DNA of 64,000 bases from Cryptomeria japonica (taxonomy: Eukaryota > Streptophyta > Pinopsida > Cupressales > Cupressaceae). The stretch covers positions 876,625,594 through 876,689,593 of the forward strand of contig NC_081409.1 in assembly GCF_030272615.1 (NCBI RefSeq), given 5' to 3'. A program made the position numbers and the translations under genes. The notes beneath the pieces are model-generated. The model worked only from the letters and a program-made list of their open reading frames with translations. It was not told where the DNA came from and did not search any database. This document shows positions 1-10,787 of this stretch, in pieces. Each line of letters begins with the position of its first letter. Positions within the stretch are counted from its first letter, which is position 1.

Positions 1-482
1 TGTAGTCAATTGCATAAAAATGATTCATTAGGGTTTGATAATGAAGGAAGCATCTCCTTATATAGAAGACACTATATGAAATGGAGGGATAAGATTGAGA
101 GGTGTAAAAGGAGGTCGGCTATGATTAGAGGGTAGGTAAAAGAAATAATAAAATAATGAAAGGGGTAGGTAGTGTAGGAATTAAGAGATGAATGACATGT
201 GTCATAGGTAGAAAAGGTTAATGAATTAATTAAATAAATAAAGATTTATTTAATTAATAGAAGAAGTGGGATCAATTAAATAAATAAGATATTTATTTAA
301 TTTAGGAAAAGGATAATTTAAATAAATAAATGTATTTATTTAAATAAGAAATAAGGCTAGAAGAGGATAAATGAATTAATTAAATAAATAAAGATTTATT
401 TAATTAATAGAAGAATTAGGCTTAGATAATTAAATAAATAAAATATTTATTTAATTAGACTGGACAATTTTGGGTGTCTACA
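1..482 (-). repeat. LTR of a Tat-type Ty3/gypsy element (family C), cut by the window edge
   Basis: This segment aligns over its whole length with 49075-49556, differing by scattered substitutions and small indels. On the minus strand it starts TGTAGACACC, the start of the family C LTR. It carries AT-rich blocks built from AATTAATTAAATAAATAAAG-like words. No polypurine tract adjoins its right edge; integrase-like sequence of another element begins at 483. It is therefore best read as the 5' LTR of a minus-strand insertion whose body lies left of the window, rather than the 3' LTR of the sequence to its right. The flanking GTTGC (483-487) would be the target duplication, which cannot be checked here. 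Confidence 0.8.
57..64 (-). promoter_or_regulatory. TATA box of the LTR
   Basis: The minus strand reads TATATAAG, followed by GAGATGCTTCC. The same box is conserved in the sister LTR at 49131-49138. It would drive element transcription leftwards, with a start expected about 30 nt downstream. Confidence 0.55.
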
Positions 483-1256
483 GTTGCCAAAGTATGAAGT
501 TCTTGTGCTGGTACACGAATCAACTTCCCATGGATCTAACATTGTTTGTATGTTTTAGCTATCTGAAAATAATCTCATTCCATAGTTGGCCAATAATAAC
601 CCAAGCGTATGAGTTTTTTCAAAAGGGTAAGACCACTTGAATGAGTGCCACAAATGTCGTTATGGACTTTATTTAAGGCCTTCTCAGATTCTTCTTGCTC
701 AAGAAATCTTAAGAGAGTACCATCCATACCTCATTTAAAAAGGGTATCCGTGACAATAGTATAATGGGAGGATTGGTGAATAAAGTTTCTCTTTTGGTTC
801 TTTGACAAGTCAAGAGGGAGGACATTATCTTTCAGTTATGTGAGTTTTTCCATAGCGGGAGGAATCATGTCCAACAAGGTGACAAATAATTTAGGAATCA
901 GGACAATCATGTGCAAGGTAAAACGACTCTTCCACCAGGAATTCGTAATGCTCTTGATTTTCCTGTGTCTGCAATAGAGAAGCAAGTGTTGCCATTGCGT
1001 CTGCTGCTTTGTTGTCATTCCTTAGAATTTGCTGAAAATTTATTTCGACAAACTATTTATTGACATCATCAACCATCTTCTTATAGGGCATTAGCTTTTC
1101 ATCCTTTGTTTGATAATCATCATTGATTTGATTGATGACGAGCTGAGAGTCTCCAAAGACTTGTAGCTGTGTAATGTTCCACTCTATGGCCATTTTGATT
1201 CTCGTGACCAAAGCTTCATATTCTTCTATATTGTTGGTGCATGGGAAGCTTAATTT
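483..1256 (-). pseudogene. Element A: decayed second RNase H and integrase N-terminus
   Basis: The minus strand continues the pol of 1257-3158. Just below the stop at 1257-1259 it still encodes the CTNNI(A/E)EYEAL, FGDSQLVI and YQTKDEKLMPYK blocks found in the archaeal-type RNase H of element C. Lower down it matches C's integrase start (about 55330-55600), including the nucleotide stretch AGTTCTTGTGCTGG. Many stops and small indels make it non-functional. The homology breaks off at the LTR boundary at 482/483, so the rest of integrase was displaced by the LTR insertion. Confidence 0.7.
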
Positions 1257-3158
1257 TTACACTTTTGGAATTGTATGACCTTGTGGTGTGATGAATAGTA
1301 TGCTTGCTCTTGATCCATTTTGTGTTCCATTATTGATGCCTGCTCCTGGACTGATATTTGGGTGATGTATTATAAGATCTGGATCCAACCCTGGAATGTC
1401 TGCATATGACCATCTTTTGATTTGCCTCCTTTTGAAGAGTTCCAAATATTTTTGCCTTGCTAGTTCTGATAGAGAAGTTTTTGGATATAGATCAGTTGTG
1501 CCAATGTTAACTGCCTTTGTCATTTCTATTAGGATAGATGACCTCTCTTGATAAAATTCAGGTAAGGTGTCAAATCTCCCATCTTTCGGCACCTTGAGGA
1601 GGTTTTCACCTTTAGATGCATCCTTTCTTTTTACTTTTTCTCGGTCTAATGTTGCCAGTAAATGGTTTTCAACATTAGACCTGATATTGTTTTCTTTATT
1701 TTCATTTTTGCGACTAGGAGATTTGGTACCCACTTGACTCAAAGATACCTTAGCGAAATCCCTAGTGGAATTTGTTGTGGGTTCGATTGCATTAATATAT
1801 ATGGATATGACATGGTCATTAGGAAAGGTATCAATGGTGGTATGTGTTTCATTTTGCCAGTCCATAAGTTTAGGATGGATTAAGGGTAAAGGATCCTTAG
1901 GTTGAATTGTTACAAAGATATTAGGGGTCATGATAGAGATGTCAGAGCTTTCAATATGCATTTCAATGTCTAGAATGATACTCTTGTTAGAATGACCTCT
2001 TGCAGGTAGCTCCTGGTCATCCTCGATTAAGTCCAAGTCAACCGAATGTGATTCTGATTCAAGTGGGCTAGTTCCTAATGTTTATCCTGCATATGTGTGA
2101 ACTATATCAAAATCTACATCTTCTTCATCCCATTCAATTTCAAGTTGCTCTTGTTTGCTTTTCAATGATAGCAAATATTCTCTGTTCCCTCGATCTCTTA
2201 GCTGCATTTGTTTTTCCATGCTTGACAAGATTGATGCAAATGATTGTTCCTTGGATTGTGTGCTTGAAGATGTTGCCTCTCTGCTATGTGGAACAATGAC
2301 CTCTTGATTTGGTTTTAGATTACTATAACACTGCAATGGATTTGAGTCTACTAGGATCATGATTTTCTGCCCATTATATGGAAATTTTAGGCACTGATGA
2401 CATGTTGATGGAATAGCCTGTATGTCATGTATCCATGGTCTTCCCAAGAGTATGTTGTATGGTAAGTCCAAATCTAGAACTTGGCATGCTGTGTTTTTCT
2501 GCAAAGGTCCCACTTTGATGGGTAATATCACAGTTCCTTTAGAGGAATGATCTTCTTCATCATATGCTTTGAATGTGATCTTTTTCTAGGGATCAACTGC
2601 ATCTTCTGAATAACCTAGAGCACGAACAAGACTCAATGAGAAAATGTTTAAGCCAGCTCCCCCATCTATTAGGACACATTTAACGAGCATTCTATGAATG
2701 AGGACTTCAATTTGCAAGGGAGCGTTATGGGGATGTTGCAAGGAACCAATGCTTAGATATGAAGGAGATGGGCTTTGAATAGGATCATCTAAAATAGGTT
2801 TGATGGCCATTATGGATATCCCTTGGGGAACTTCATCCTCGGGCGTATTGTTTGGTGGGGATTCTATGGAAGGTTCTTGCAAGTTTTTAAGAGGTGTAGG
2901 AATAGATGCCTTTGGAGAGTCAATTTTCTTATGGGGGGATGAGCCATTGCTAGACACAGGTGTGTGATTTTGATCTTCCCTAGCAAAATCCCTTAGGGAT
3001 CTCCTTAAGAGTTGTATAAAAGAGCCACCTTTCTTTGGAGATGCATTTAAATCCTTGTGATGTTTTGACATAGTTGGATTTTGATTTTGGACTTGTTTGA
3101 TTTCTCTGATATGTTGACTTGTTATGTCTTCTTCTTGTATTTTGCTTTGGTATTCCAT
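1257..3158 (-). pseudogene. Element A: internally deleted Gag-Pro-Pol (protease joined to RNase H)
   Basis: One minus-strand frame runs from 3158 to 1257 with a TAG at 2586-2588 and a TAA at 2082-2084. From the N-terminus it encodes a low-complexity linker, an aspartic protease with VLIDGGAGLNIFSL (the DGG active-site form usual in the Tat clade) and CQVLDLDLPYNILLGRPW, and the acidic stretch before pol. After PDLIIHHPNISPGAG it jumps straight into the RNase H segment SILFITPQG. Compared with element C it therefore lacks the Gag capsid domain, the reverse transcriptase and the first RNase H. The Gag-to-Pol linker is a single uninterrupted frame, which shows the ancestral Gag-Pro-Pol was one ORF. 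It is a non-autonomous remnant; the protease assignment is firm. Confidence 0.8.
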
Positions 3159-3739
3159 GTTTCTATGCTCTTCAGCTATTTAGAATGTTTCTATTTATGT
3201 TTCTTCGATCTTATGCCTCTGCGCTCTAGTTAAAACGGGCATACACGTGTGTTGAATGTTGTGCGGGAATTCGATTGTCTAAAAGGTATTTCGATAAGTG
3301 ACCAATTGTCAACGTAGATATGATAGAGTGATATGACATGAAAAGATAATTCAAGTGTTTGTAGATTTATAAGTTTTTTGATCTTAGTTTGGAGTGCAAT
3401 GATGATGATTTTGATAAAACCAAGTCTAATAGGAATGATATATCCTACGATGTGGGACAAGGTTATCCTGATCAAACGTTGCAGTTTTGTGATAGAGGAT
3501 GATAGATCCCGATGAGATACTATGTTTTGAGTGATCAGTTTATCAAATAAGGTGTGATGTTGCACTTTGAGATATTAAATCTTAAACTTGTTGGAGATGA
3601 ATACTTGAGAACCTTAGTGTGTCTATCTTTGAATCTATTTTAACAAAAGATAACCTGACCGAGTGACCCGAGAAGATGACCTAGTCTCTATGTTTGGCTA
3701 TCTGAGAAATGGGTTGTTTTTGTTTTATGATTTTGGTAC

Positions 3740-4110
3740 AATTTACTAGAAATGCTAATAAAATGACTAGAAACATTGACAAACTAACCATAAATGTTGA
3801 CAAACTGACTAAGAATGCTGCTATACTGACCAGAAACGCTGTTATACTGACCATAAATGCTAAAAAATGACCAGAAACACTGCTATACTGACCAGAATCG
3901 CTGCTATATGGACCAAAAATGCTGACAAACTGACCAAAAATGCTGACAAACTGATCGAGAATGCTGCTATACTAACTAGAAATGTTGTTATACTGACTAG
4001 AAACACTGACAAATTGACCAGAAACAATGACAAACTGACTAAGAACGGTGCTATACTGACCAGAAATGCTGACAAACTGACTAGGAATGCTAGGGAACAT
4101 ACCAAAAATG
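3740..4110. repeat. Degenerate 21-24-bp array (ACTGACCAGAAATGCTG family)
   Basis: About 16 degenerate units contain the words CTGACCAGAAA, GCTGACAAACTGAC and GCTGCTATACTGACC. The unit length keeps both strands open, giving an artificial 84-residue plus-strand repeat peptide (ADKLTKN-like) and an 81-residue minus-strand one. A related array is at 19000-19200. Confidence 0.85.
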
Positions 4111-4554
4111 CTATTATGTAGTGCAGTAACTCTAAAGTTCAAAACAATGATGTTTAGACTCAGCGAATTGGGTGTTTGAACTTAGGAGATTGTTGTTTTG
4201 ACCTAACTTTTTGATTTTTAGACTTAGATAACTAAAATTTAGACCTAGCAAGTGCATACTAGAAGATCTAGTGTTGAAACAAGAGAAATTTGACATTCAA
4301 CCTAGAAGAGCTGACGTTTAGACCAAGAGAGGTGACATTTAGACCAAGAGTGTCAACGTTTAGACCAAGAACTATGAAGCTTAAACTAGTGATGTTAGAA
4401 CTTAGACAATGATTATTTTGACCCCAAGAGTTAATGTGTAGAATGACAAAATTCATGTTTATACCTAGCAAGCTCAACCTTGGAGAGAATGTTAAAATAT
4501 TAAAAAGATAACATTCATACCAAGAGAGTTGACATTTAGACTAGAAGAGTGACT

Positions 4555-4695
4555 GTTTAGACTGTAGGTGTGACTGTTTGGGCTGAAAGTGCGACTATTT
4601 GGATCGTAGGTGCGACTGTTTGGACCGTATGTGCGACTATTTGAACTGTATGTGCGACTGTTTGGATTGTATGTGCAAGTGTTTGGACCGAAAGA
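4555..4695. repeat. 21-bp tandem array (TGTGCGACTGTTTGGACCGTA)
   Basis: Six to seven imperfect 21-bp units lie head to tail. On the minus strand they spell a seven-residue repeat, VQTVAHT-like. Looser words such as GACATTTAGACCAAGAG fill 4130-4550 just before it. The array sits in the leader of element A and is probably not translated. Confidence 0.85.
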
Positions 4696-5251
4696 GCTAA
4701 TCTGCTGTGAAACTTGTAAATTTGATAATTTGAGGTTTGAGTTTGCAATTTTTGTTGTATTCCAATGGATGATATCTTGACTTGACTTACAAACACATAA
4801 TTTAGATTGTATTTTTGTCCCAAAGGAAACATAAAGTGTATGTTCAAGAAGCTTTAAAGAAAGCCCAAGTTTTCATGGGTTTTGAACAATTGAAAAGACA
4901 TCATTCAGTCTATCCTAAGGAGTTTGGCTTCATTATTAGTTCTTATCCCACACTTGGTACCCTGTCAGCTCACACAACCTTGTCACCCCCTAAAGGGCGC
5001 CCATGTTTTTGCCTTTGCGATAGCTAGTGGAGTCCCATTATGAGCCTAGCAATAAGGTCTCAAAAGGGGAGTTCACACATACACTCAAGAGGGACATATG
5101 GTGAGTATCTTAAGGAGAGATTCTTCCCCCTCCATGGACTAATAATTTAATAATATTCGGAGGTAAACCGGGTAGCTTCTAATTTTAATTGGAACTAGTA
5201 AGGGATCTATTTGTAAGGAAAGCATAGTGCCGAAACGCCTTCCTAATATCA

Positions 5252-5256
5252 ATTAG
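5252..5256. repeat. Target site duplication ATTAG, left copy
   Basis: ATTAG directly precedes the 5' LTR of the copia element and is repeated at 17232-17236 directly after the 3' LTR. The sequence after the 5' LTR also happens to begin ATTAG, so the match alone is not decisive; the equal LTR lengths support the boundaries independently. Confidence 0.75.
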
Positions 5257-6033
5257 TGTTGGCATTGCACACTCCAATGAGAATTGTAGATGATTGAAGG
5301 TATTGTCATTGATGGAAAACTTGCAATCCTATGGCACCGACAGGCACCGACACCGACATACTCTACACCGATAGATAGTTTACCGACAGTGACAAGATTA
5401 TTACCAGCACCCTAGCCGACATGATTTTGATTATTATATTTTATATTTAATTGTAATATCTTTTTGTAAGCCGACAAGGCGTATTGTAATAAGACTCATG
5501 TATAAGTATGAGATCTTTTAGATCATTTAAGATGCGGACATGGTTAGAATATTGCAGAAGTAATGAGTGAATATTAAGGCAGATTTTGGAGTAAGGTTTA
5601 TGGTTGTTGTATGAGCTTAAATCGGTACTGAACCTGGCATAGTAGATGATTTTGTAGCAGTACATCATATTGGATTTTTCTAATCTATTTTGTAAGTCAG
5701 TGCGACTTCTTTTGTAATTAAGAAGTGAGCTTTAGGTAGTTGGCCTTCCTGCATGTGCAGGCCCCTATTATAAGTAATATCCATTCATTGGCCAGTGAGT
5801 GAATATTGTGGGTCACAAATCCCACCGAGGTTTTTCCCACACCGGGTTTCCTTGTTAAAGATCTTATGTTATGGTGTACTTTATATGTTGTGCTTATTGT
5901 TCATATTTACTGCATTAATTCTTGCTTACCGGTACACTGTTTTGGAATGCAATTTATTTAATAAGGTCAGAAAATCTATTTACCTGTTAGATACTGATTC
6001 ACCCCCTTGTCAGTATCTTTGGGAATCCTAACA
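5257..6033 (+). repeat. 5' LTR of the copia element (777 bp)
   Basis: It starts TGTTGGCATTGCACACTCC and ends GGGAATCCTAACA. It is highly similar to the interrupted 3' LTR (14828-17231). It contains runs of ACCGACA words near its start. An ORF over 5795-6031 recurs in the 3' LTR and is only LTR sequence. Confidence 0.93.
5501..5508 (+). promoter_or_regulatory. Candidate TATA box of the copia LTR
   Basis: TATAAGTA follows GACTCATG in the middle of the LTR. In the 3' LTR the same box is split by a solo LTR whose target duplication is ATAAG. A promoter role is inferred from position and sequence. Confidence 0.5.
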
Positions 6034-6053
6034 ATTAGTATGAGAGCCTGGTC
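6034..6053 (+). promoter_or_regulatory. Primer-binding site of the copia element
   Basis: Just after the 5' LTR the sequence TAGTATGAGAGC (6036-6047) matches 10 of 12 bases of the usual copia primer-binding site TGGTATCAGAGC, complementary to the 3' end of initiator methionine tRNA. Confidence 0.75.
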
Positions 6054-6077
6054 CTCTATTTTCAGAAGCCTAACAAC

Positions 6078-7004
6078 TTGAGGGAGATTTTGACACTGGT
6101 ACATATGGAAAACTTGAGAAAGCAATTGGAAACAACTCTTTCAGATTATGATGTAGAAAAGTTGAAGAATATCAAACTTGAAGATGATCTGAAGACTGCA
6201 CAGGAAATCATTCAAGGACTTCAGAAGAATCTTACTATTGCTAGAAACAAAAGAAGAGGACTTCATGATAAGATACAAAGTGATGATGATGAAAAGGAAA
6301 CTCTTAATGATCTTGTAAGCAAGATGAAGCAAGAAAACATGACCTTGAGGAATGAGATGCAAGATATGACTATGAAATTTTGTAAAGACTTTGAAGACAT
6401 AAAGAGGAATGAAGATGAATTGACTAGAAGACTCAATTATGCTGAAACTAAAAATCTAAAACTTAGTCATGAAAATGATATGTTGAAGACAAATCTGATT
6501 CACATGGAATATGATAAAACTGAACTCATGAGACAAAAGGATTTCTTGGAAAATGAGTTGGCTACTACAAATGAACACAAAGAGAAATTCAAGAAAAGTT
6601 CAGAAGAACTTGATGACATGCTGAAAAATCATAAACCTAATGGAGACACTAATGGTCTTGGCTTTGAAGTTGGTGAAAGCTCCGGTACTGCAAACAATCA
6701 TGATCACAGTAAACCGGTAACACAACCTAATGCCTACAAATTTAATGGGAAATGCTTTAACAATAACAAGTATGGTCATAGAGAAAATCAGTGTAGATCT
6801 AGAAACTATCAGAACACTAATACACCCACTGGTCAATCTTCAAAATGCAACAAAATTGGTCATAATTTAGAAAACTGCAGAATGAATGTAAGATGTTATG
6901 TTTGTGGAAGATTTGGACACTTATCTAATCAATGCAAAACACATACCGGCATAGGATATAGAAAGGCTATTCAGAAAAAAATAATGTTAGATTCATTAGC
7001 ATGA
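6078..7004 (+). CDS. gag: Truncated copia Gag: coiled coil plus zinc knuckle
   Basis: The 308-residue product begins 45 nt after the LTR. Residues about 10-190 are a charged, heptad-rich coiled coil (LEDDLKTAQEIIQGLQ, LTRRLNYAETKNLKLSHEN). The block LDDMLKNHKPNGDTNGLGFE matches the conserved segment found before the zinc knuckle in many plant copia Gags. Two degenerate knuckles follow, then an intact one, CYVCGRFGHLSNQC (CX2CX4HX4C), near residue 273. The N-terminal globular Gag domain found in autonomous copia elements is missing. The protein could bind nucleic acid and self-associate but is unlikely to form particles alone. The frame is open throughout, so recent function or recent insertion is possible. 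Confidence 0.75.
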   Translation: MREILTLVHMENLRKQLETTLSDYDVEKLKNIKLEDDLKTAQEIIQGLQKNLTIARNKRRGLHDKIQSDDDEKETLNDLVSKMKQENMTLRNEMQDMTMKFCKDFEDIKRNEDELTRRLNYAETKNLKLSHENDMLKTNLIHMEYDKTELMRQKDFLENELATTNEHKEKFKKSSEELDDMLKNHKPNGDTNGLGFEVGESSGTANNHDHSKPVTQPNAYKFNGKCFNNNKYGHRENQCRSRNYQNTNTPTGQSSKCNKIGHNLENCRMNVRCYVCGRFGHLSNQCKTHTGIGYRKAIQKKIMLDSLA

Positions 7005-8670
7005 TACTAGGATACAAAACTACACATGCTAACAGATTGAACTTTGTTTCTAGTTTATGTATCAAGAGTGCTTATGACATGGTGAATAGTAATGCTAAGA
7101 TAGATATATGTGAATGGTTGAAGGATGAATTGATTGACAACCTGAAGAAAATTAAAGGTGATAAGAAAGGTACTTTCAGATTTGGTAATCTACTTGTGTG
7201 CCTAATGCTATATATTACAAAGGAAGTTCCCGGTATAGGTAGGAAAGAATTTGGTTTTGATCTACCGGTAGGTAAACAACTATTGGATATCTTTATTGGC
7301 ATGGGAATAGACAGGGAAAATAATATAATTGAATATTTCCAAGCATTTAAGGCTAGAATGAAAACAAGGGAAAGGCTACCTCAGAACATTGTTGACAAAT
7401 ATCATAATGAAATTTGTTTTGTTACTAAGAAAGATGAAATCTAGATGGAGGTAGTGGTTCCTAGAACTATTTGAGTGACAGAAATGGGTTATGAGGCTGA
7501 TGTAAACATAATTGAGACATATGCCAAAGCCCTACTTGAAGCCCCTAGAGAACCTGAAGAGAAAATATTTGGTAGTGCTGAAACCATTAAGAGCAAAGTA
7601 CAAACACTTAAACAAAGGAAGAAAAGAGAGAAAACTATCAGAAAAGCATCAAAACAGGTGAAAGAGATTAAGGAAAATATATTGAATATCACCGGTATTA
7701 AGGAAAGTGACTTTGAAGGATTACAACCGGAAGCTCACCTCTCACCAGTTGGAACTTCATCTGACAGTGAAATACCAATTGAGTTTAAGAGAGTAGAAAG
7801 GAAAAGAAAACCTTCACCGACACCCACTCCTGCACCAAAGAAAACAAGAAGGAGACAACAAGTAGTAAGGCCCCCGACAAAGAAAGTGACACTGAGGAAG
7901 AAGAAGGAAAAACAAGTGATCCCTCCTTTAGACAATCTTCTGAATGAAATAACAGATGATGGAAACTTGTCTAATGTCAGTAAATTGTATGATACTTTTA
8001 CCAATGAAGAAAAGGAAAGCATAGAAAATAGTATCATTCTACACCTATATATCTATAAGAAATTTATGATAGAGGTTGTAGATGATTTGCCCAGTGACTT
8101 GTATAGACGACTTGTTGCAAAGAGATTAGCTATTATGGAATTGGATAAGAAAATAAAAGTTGAAAAGCTAGTTGTTGTACACCCAGTTAAATCAGTAGAA
8201 GAAATTGATGAGTTAATAAGTGAGGCTAACAAAACAGTATTTTCCAGTGGTCACCGACATGTATCTTTAATGGCAGGCAAAGTTAATGAAATCGCTGAAG
8301 AGACAACAGATAAATGGGATATCTTCTTTGTGGAGAAAGAGAAGCAAGAAGAACTTAAGAGACCCAAAAATTTTAAGGTATATCAAAAGGATAAGGACAA
8401 GGATAAAGGTAAAGGAAAGGTAGGTGGACTACCCAACATAAAAGTAACAGACAATTTGCCACCACCTCCTTCTATTACTTCATTAGTTGAAACTGTTGAC
8501 ACATCGACAACTGAGGATATGGAGACTACTCATGTGGATACAAATCCTGATTCTGAAGTTTTATACACAATGAACATTGATACACAAGAGGTCAATATTG
8601 TGGTTGATAAGGAAACCATTGGTGAGAAGAAAGATGTGGCTACTGAGCCACCAGTTGACAATATTCAGTT

Positions 8671-8675
8671 GAAAC
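8671..8675. repeat. Target site duplication GAAAC of the miniature element
   Basis: GAAAC precedes the first 369-bp LTR and recurs at 9539-9543 directly after the second. Removing one copy plus the element restores the reading frame of the interrupted ORF. Confidence 0.88.
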
Positions 8676-9044
8676 TGTTAGAGTAATTGGGCATTTACTT
8701 GATTAATTAAACAATATTTGTTTAATTCTTTAAGTTCCCTATTATCTTTTACACTTAAGCTAACATTAGGTGCATAATAATTAATTCTTTTATTAATTAT
8801 TATGTGCAAGCCTAGGGTTTTCCCTTTTAGGGTTTCTTGACCTATTAAAGGTCAATTTTCATTTCTCTGATTCATTATGTCATTACACACTTTGGTGAAT
8901 ATAGAGCTCTCCTCTTTTGAGCATATTTTTCCTGTGTTTTGTTCTGCAGATTGTTATTGCTTTCATTGCTTCTCCCTGTGACAGATTGTTTAGCTTGCAG
9001 AATATCTTTAGGCTCCCATGGTGTTGTGTTTATCAACTCCAACA
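8676..9044 (+). repeat. First LTR of the miniature element (369 bp)
   Basis: TGTTAG...CCAACA. It contains the paired words TAATTAATTCTTTTATTAATTA and a TTTTAGGGTTTCTTGACC stretch. It differs from the second copy at only a handful of positions, so the insertion is relatively young. Confidence 0.92.
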
Positions 9045-9056
9045 TGGTATTAGAGC
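9045..9056 (+). promoter_or_regulatory. Primer-binding site of the miniature element
   Basis: TGGTATTAGAGC abuts the first LTR with no spacer and has one mismatch to the initiator-Met tRNA complement used by copia elements. Confidence 0.85.
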
Positions 9057-9169
9057 CAAAAAACCAACCCCCTCTAAAAAAAGACTAGAGAGAGGAGGAG
9101 GTGGCCGGAGGGCGGCGGTGGTGGTGGCGGGCCAGGCGGAGGTGGTGCACTAGGCCGGGCGAGTGGGGG

Positions 9170-9538
9170 TGTTAGAGTAATTGGGCATTTACTTGATTAA
9201 TTAAACAATAATTGTTTAATTCTTTAAGTTCCCTATTATCTTTTACACTTAAGCTAACATTAGGTGCATAATAATTAATTCTTTTATTAATTATTATGTG
9301 CAAGCCTAGGGTTTTCCCTTTTAGGGTTTCTTGACCTATTAAAGGTCAATTTTCATTTCGTTGATTCATTATGTCATTACACATTTTGGTGAATATAGAG
9401 CTCTCCTCTTTTGAGCATATTTTTCTTGTGTTTTGTTCTGCAGATTGTTATTGCTTTTATTGCTTCTCCTTGTGATAAATTGTTTAGCTTGCAGAAGATC
9501 TTTAGGCTCCCGTGGTGTTGTGTTTATCAAATCCAATA
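9170..9538 (+). repeat. Second LTR of the miniature element (369 bp)
   Basis: It has the same length as the first copy. Its 3' terminus reads CCAATA instead of CCAACA, and the GAAAC duplication follows directly. Confidence 0.92.
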
Positions 9539-10782
9539 GAAACAACAATTGATAATGTTGAGATTGGGGTTGAGACACAACTTGAGCAAACTAAACAAAC
9601 ACCTAGTTATTGGCATGAATACTGACAATACCATTGATGCAAACACTGAAAAACCTACAGAGTTAGAGCAACCAATTGATAACACACAGAAACCAGTTGA
9701 GATACCAACAATGGATAGTACAGAGGTTCATACTGAGAAACCGGTAGTGAATACCACTGAAACATCATCAGAGAAACTGACAGTAGAGAGCACAAAGAAA
9801 CCCACTAAGGTACAAGTTGAGAAATAGGAAGAGAAAAAGGTTGAGTCACAGGTTCATGCAGAGACAACGCCGCCGACAACAGTTGAGAAGCCTAAACCTT
9901 TGCTGATAGAAATGCAGACACAAACTGACCTACCAAAGGTTAATACAAGCAAAGAGGTTACTCACATTGGCAAAATACATATTGTTAAGGTAGTTGGACA
10001 ATCATATGGTTCTTCCATGACACAATCCAGACCAACTAATGTGACATAGGTATTATTGGATTCAATTAAGAAAATCACAGAGTGTAATGCACTAGCATAT
10101 AAGGCTATTGATGATACCATCCCTATTCTAAAATTGATTGCACCCAAGTGCATTGTGCAAAATAAAGATTCCTTTAGTCAATAGACACATTGTCTAAGTA
10201 TATCACAGGTAACATATTGACAGTCGAACAAATAAATGAGGAAACATTTAGAGAGAAAATGAATAAGGAAAAAGAGAAATTATTTGATGAGACAATAAAG
10301 AAGTGCACGAAACACATTGACACCCTCCTACTGGCACTAAGAAAAACAATAATGGAAATTTAGGAATTGTATAGAGACACATGCAAGACAAATCTTTTGA
10401 CAACAGATATTGACAAGGGGATTAGTAAAGTACAAACAAAAATAAATGATATAGCTGACAACATCATTGGTTCCTTCGAACCAATATCAGTTATAGAGCA
10501 GGAGATAGCAGGTTTTGAGGAGAAACTTGAAAAATTGGAGAAGAAAAAGGAAATAATACAATGCAAGGCAAAAGAACTTAAATGTAGACTCAATCCCAAA
10601 TTAGATTACCTCATCTCTTTGTGAAAAGATATATCAGAGGCACTTGTTCAAGGACTGAAGACACCGGAAGAGCAAATGCATCACCTCACCGATAACATTC
10701 AAAGAATGGAGGCAACATTGAAGGACAATGACAAATTCACTAAAAGCCTGAATTTTGTATTATCAGATGTATTTCAGATTGT

Positions 10783-10787
10783 AACCA
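10783..10787. repeat. Target site duplication AACCA of solo LTR 1
   Basis: AACCA precedes TGTCATGCCC and recurs at 14600-14604 after GGCCTCACA. Confidence 0.75.

Larger units (their letters stand above)
3159..5251 (-). other. Element A leader, left part
   Basis: I find no supportable gene here. The segment lies upstream of A's gag-pro on the minus strand and is rich in 21-nt repeats. Its repeat family matches the one next to A's primer-binding site (19000-19200), which ties the two sides of the copia insertion together. Short ORFs on both strands arise only because the repeat length is a multiple of three. Confidence 0.5.
8676..9538 (+). mobile_element. Miniature LTR retrotransposon (TRIM-like), 863 bp
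   Basis: Two direct repeats of exactly 369 bp (8676-9044 and 9170-9538) begin TGTTAGAGTAATTGGGC. The first ends ACTCCAACA; the second ends CCAATA, a decayed CA terminus. Between them lie only 125 bp. TGGTATTAGAGC (9045-9056) follows the first LTR directly and matches 11 of 12 bases of the initiator-Met primer-binding site. GAGTGGGGG (9161-9169) precedes the second LTR as a polypurine tract. The interior is GC-rich (GGCGG words) and encodes nothing. With GAAAC duplications this is a complete element too small to encode proteins. The name TRIM refers to the structure, not to a known family. Confidence 0.93.
7001..10780 (+). pseudogene. Long uncharacterised ORF that replaces pol in the copia element
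   Basis: After excising the miniature LTR element with one GAAAC copy, the frame starting at 7001 stays in register to 9827. Stops lie at 7442 (TAG), a nearby TGA and 9825 (TAG), and one frameshift lies near 10180. The product has an N-terminal globular part with FRFGNLLVCLMLYI and VPGIGRKEFGFDLPVG, a lysine-rich part, a basic PTPTPAPKKTRRR segment, a glutamate- and threonine-rich acidic region and a C-terminal coiled coil (10367-10621). I do not recognise the family. The motif F(R/K)xx(N/S)LL recurs in the minus-strand ORF of element G in a similar N-terminal position. It is not pol: no DTG, HHCC or YxDD motif is visible. Confidence 0.6.

Noticed and set aside
1-482. 3' LTR of element A
   Set aside because: Its sequence differs from A's 5' LTR at 19386-20440 and no polypurine tract adjoins it.
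3860-4121. Overlapping 81-84-residue ORFs on both strands
   Set aside because: They are produced by a 21-bp tandem array whose unit is stop-free on both strands; no start context or protein family supports them.
5795-6031. 78-residue ORF, repeated at 16993-17211
   Set aside because: It is LTR sequence present in both LTRs of the copia element.
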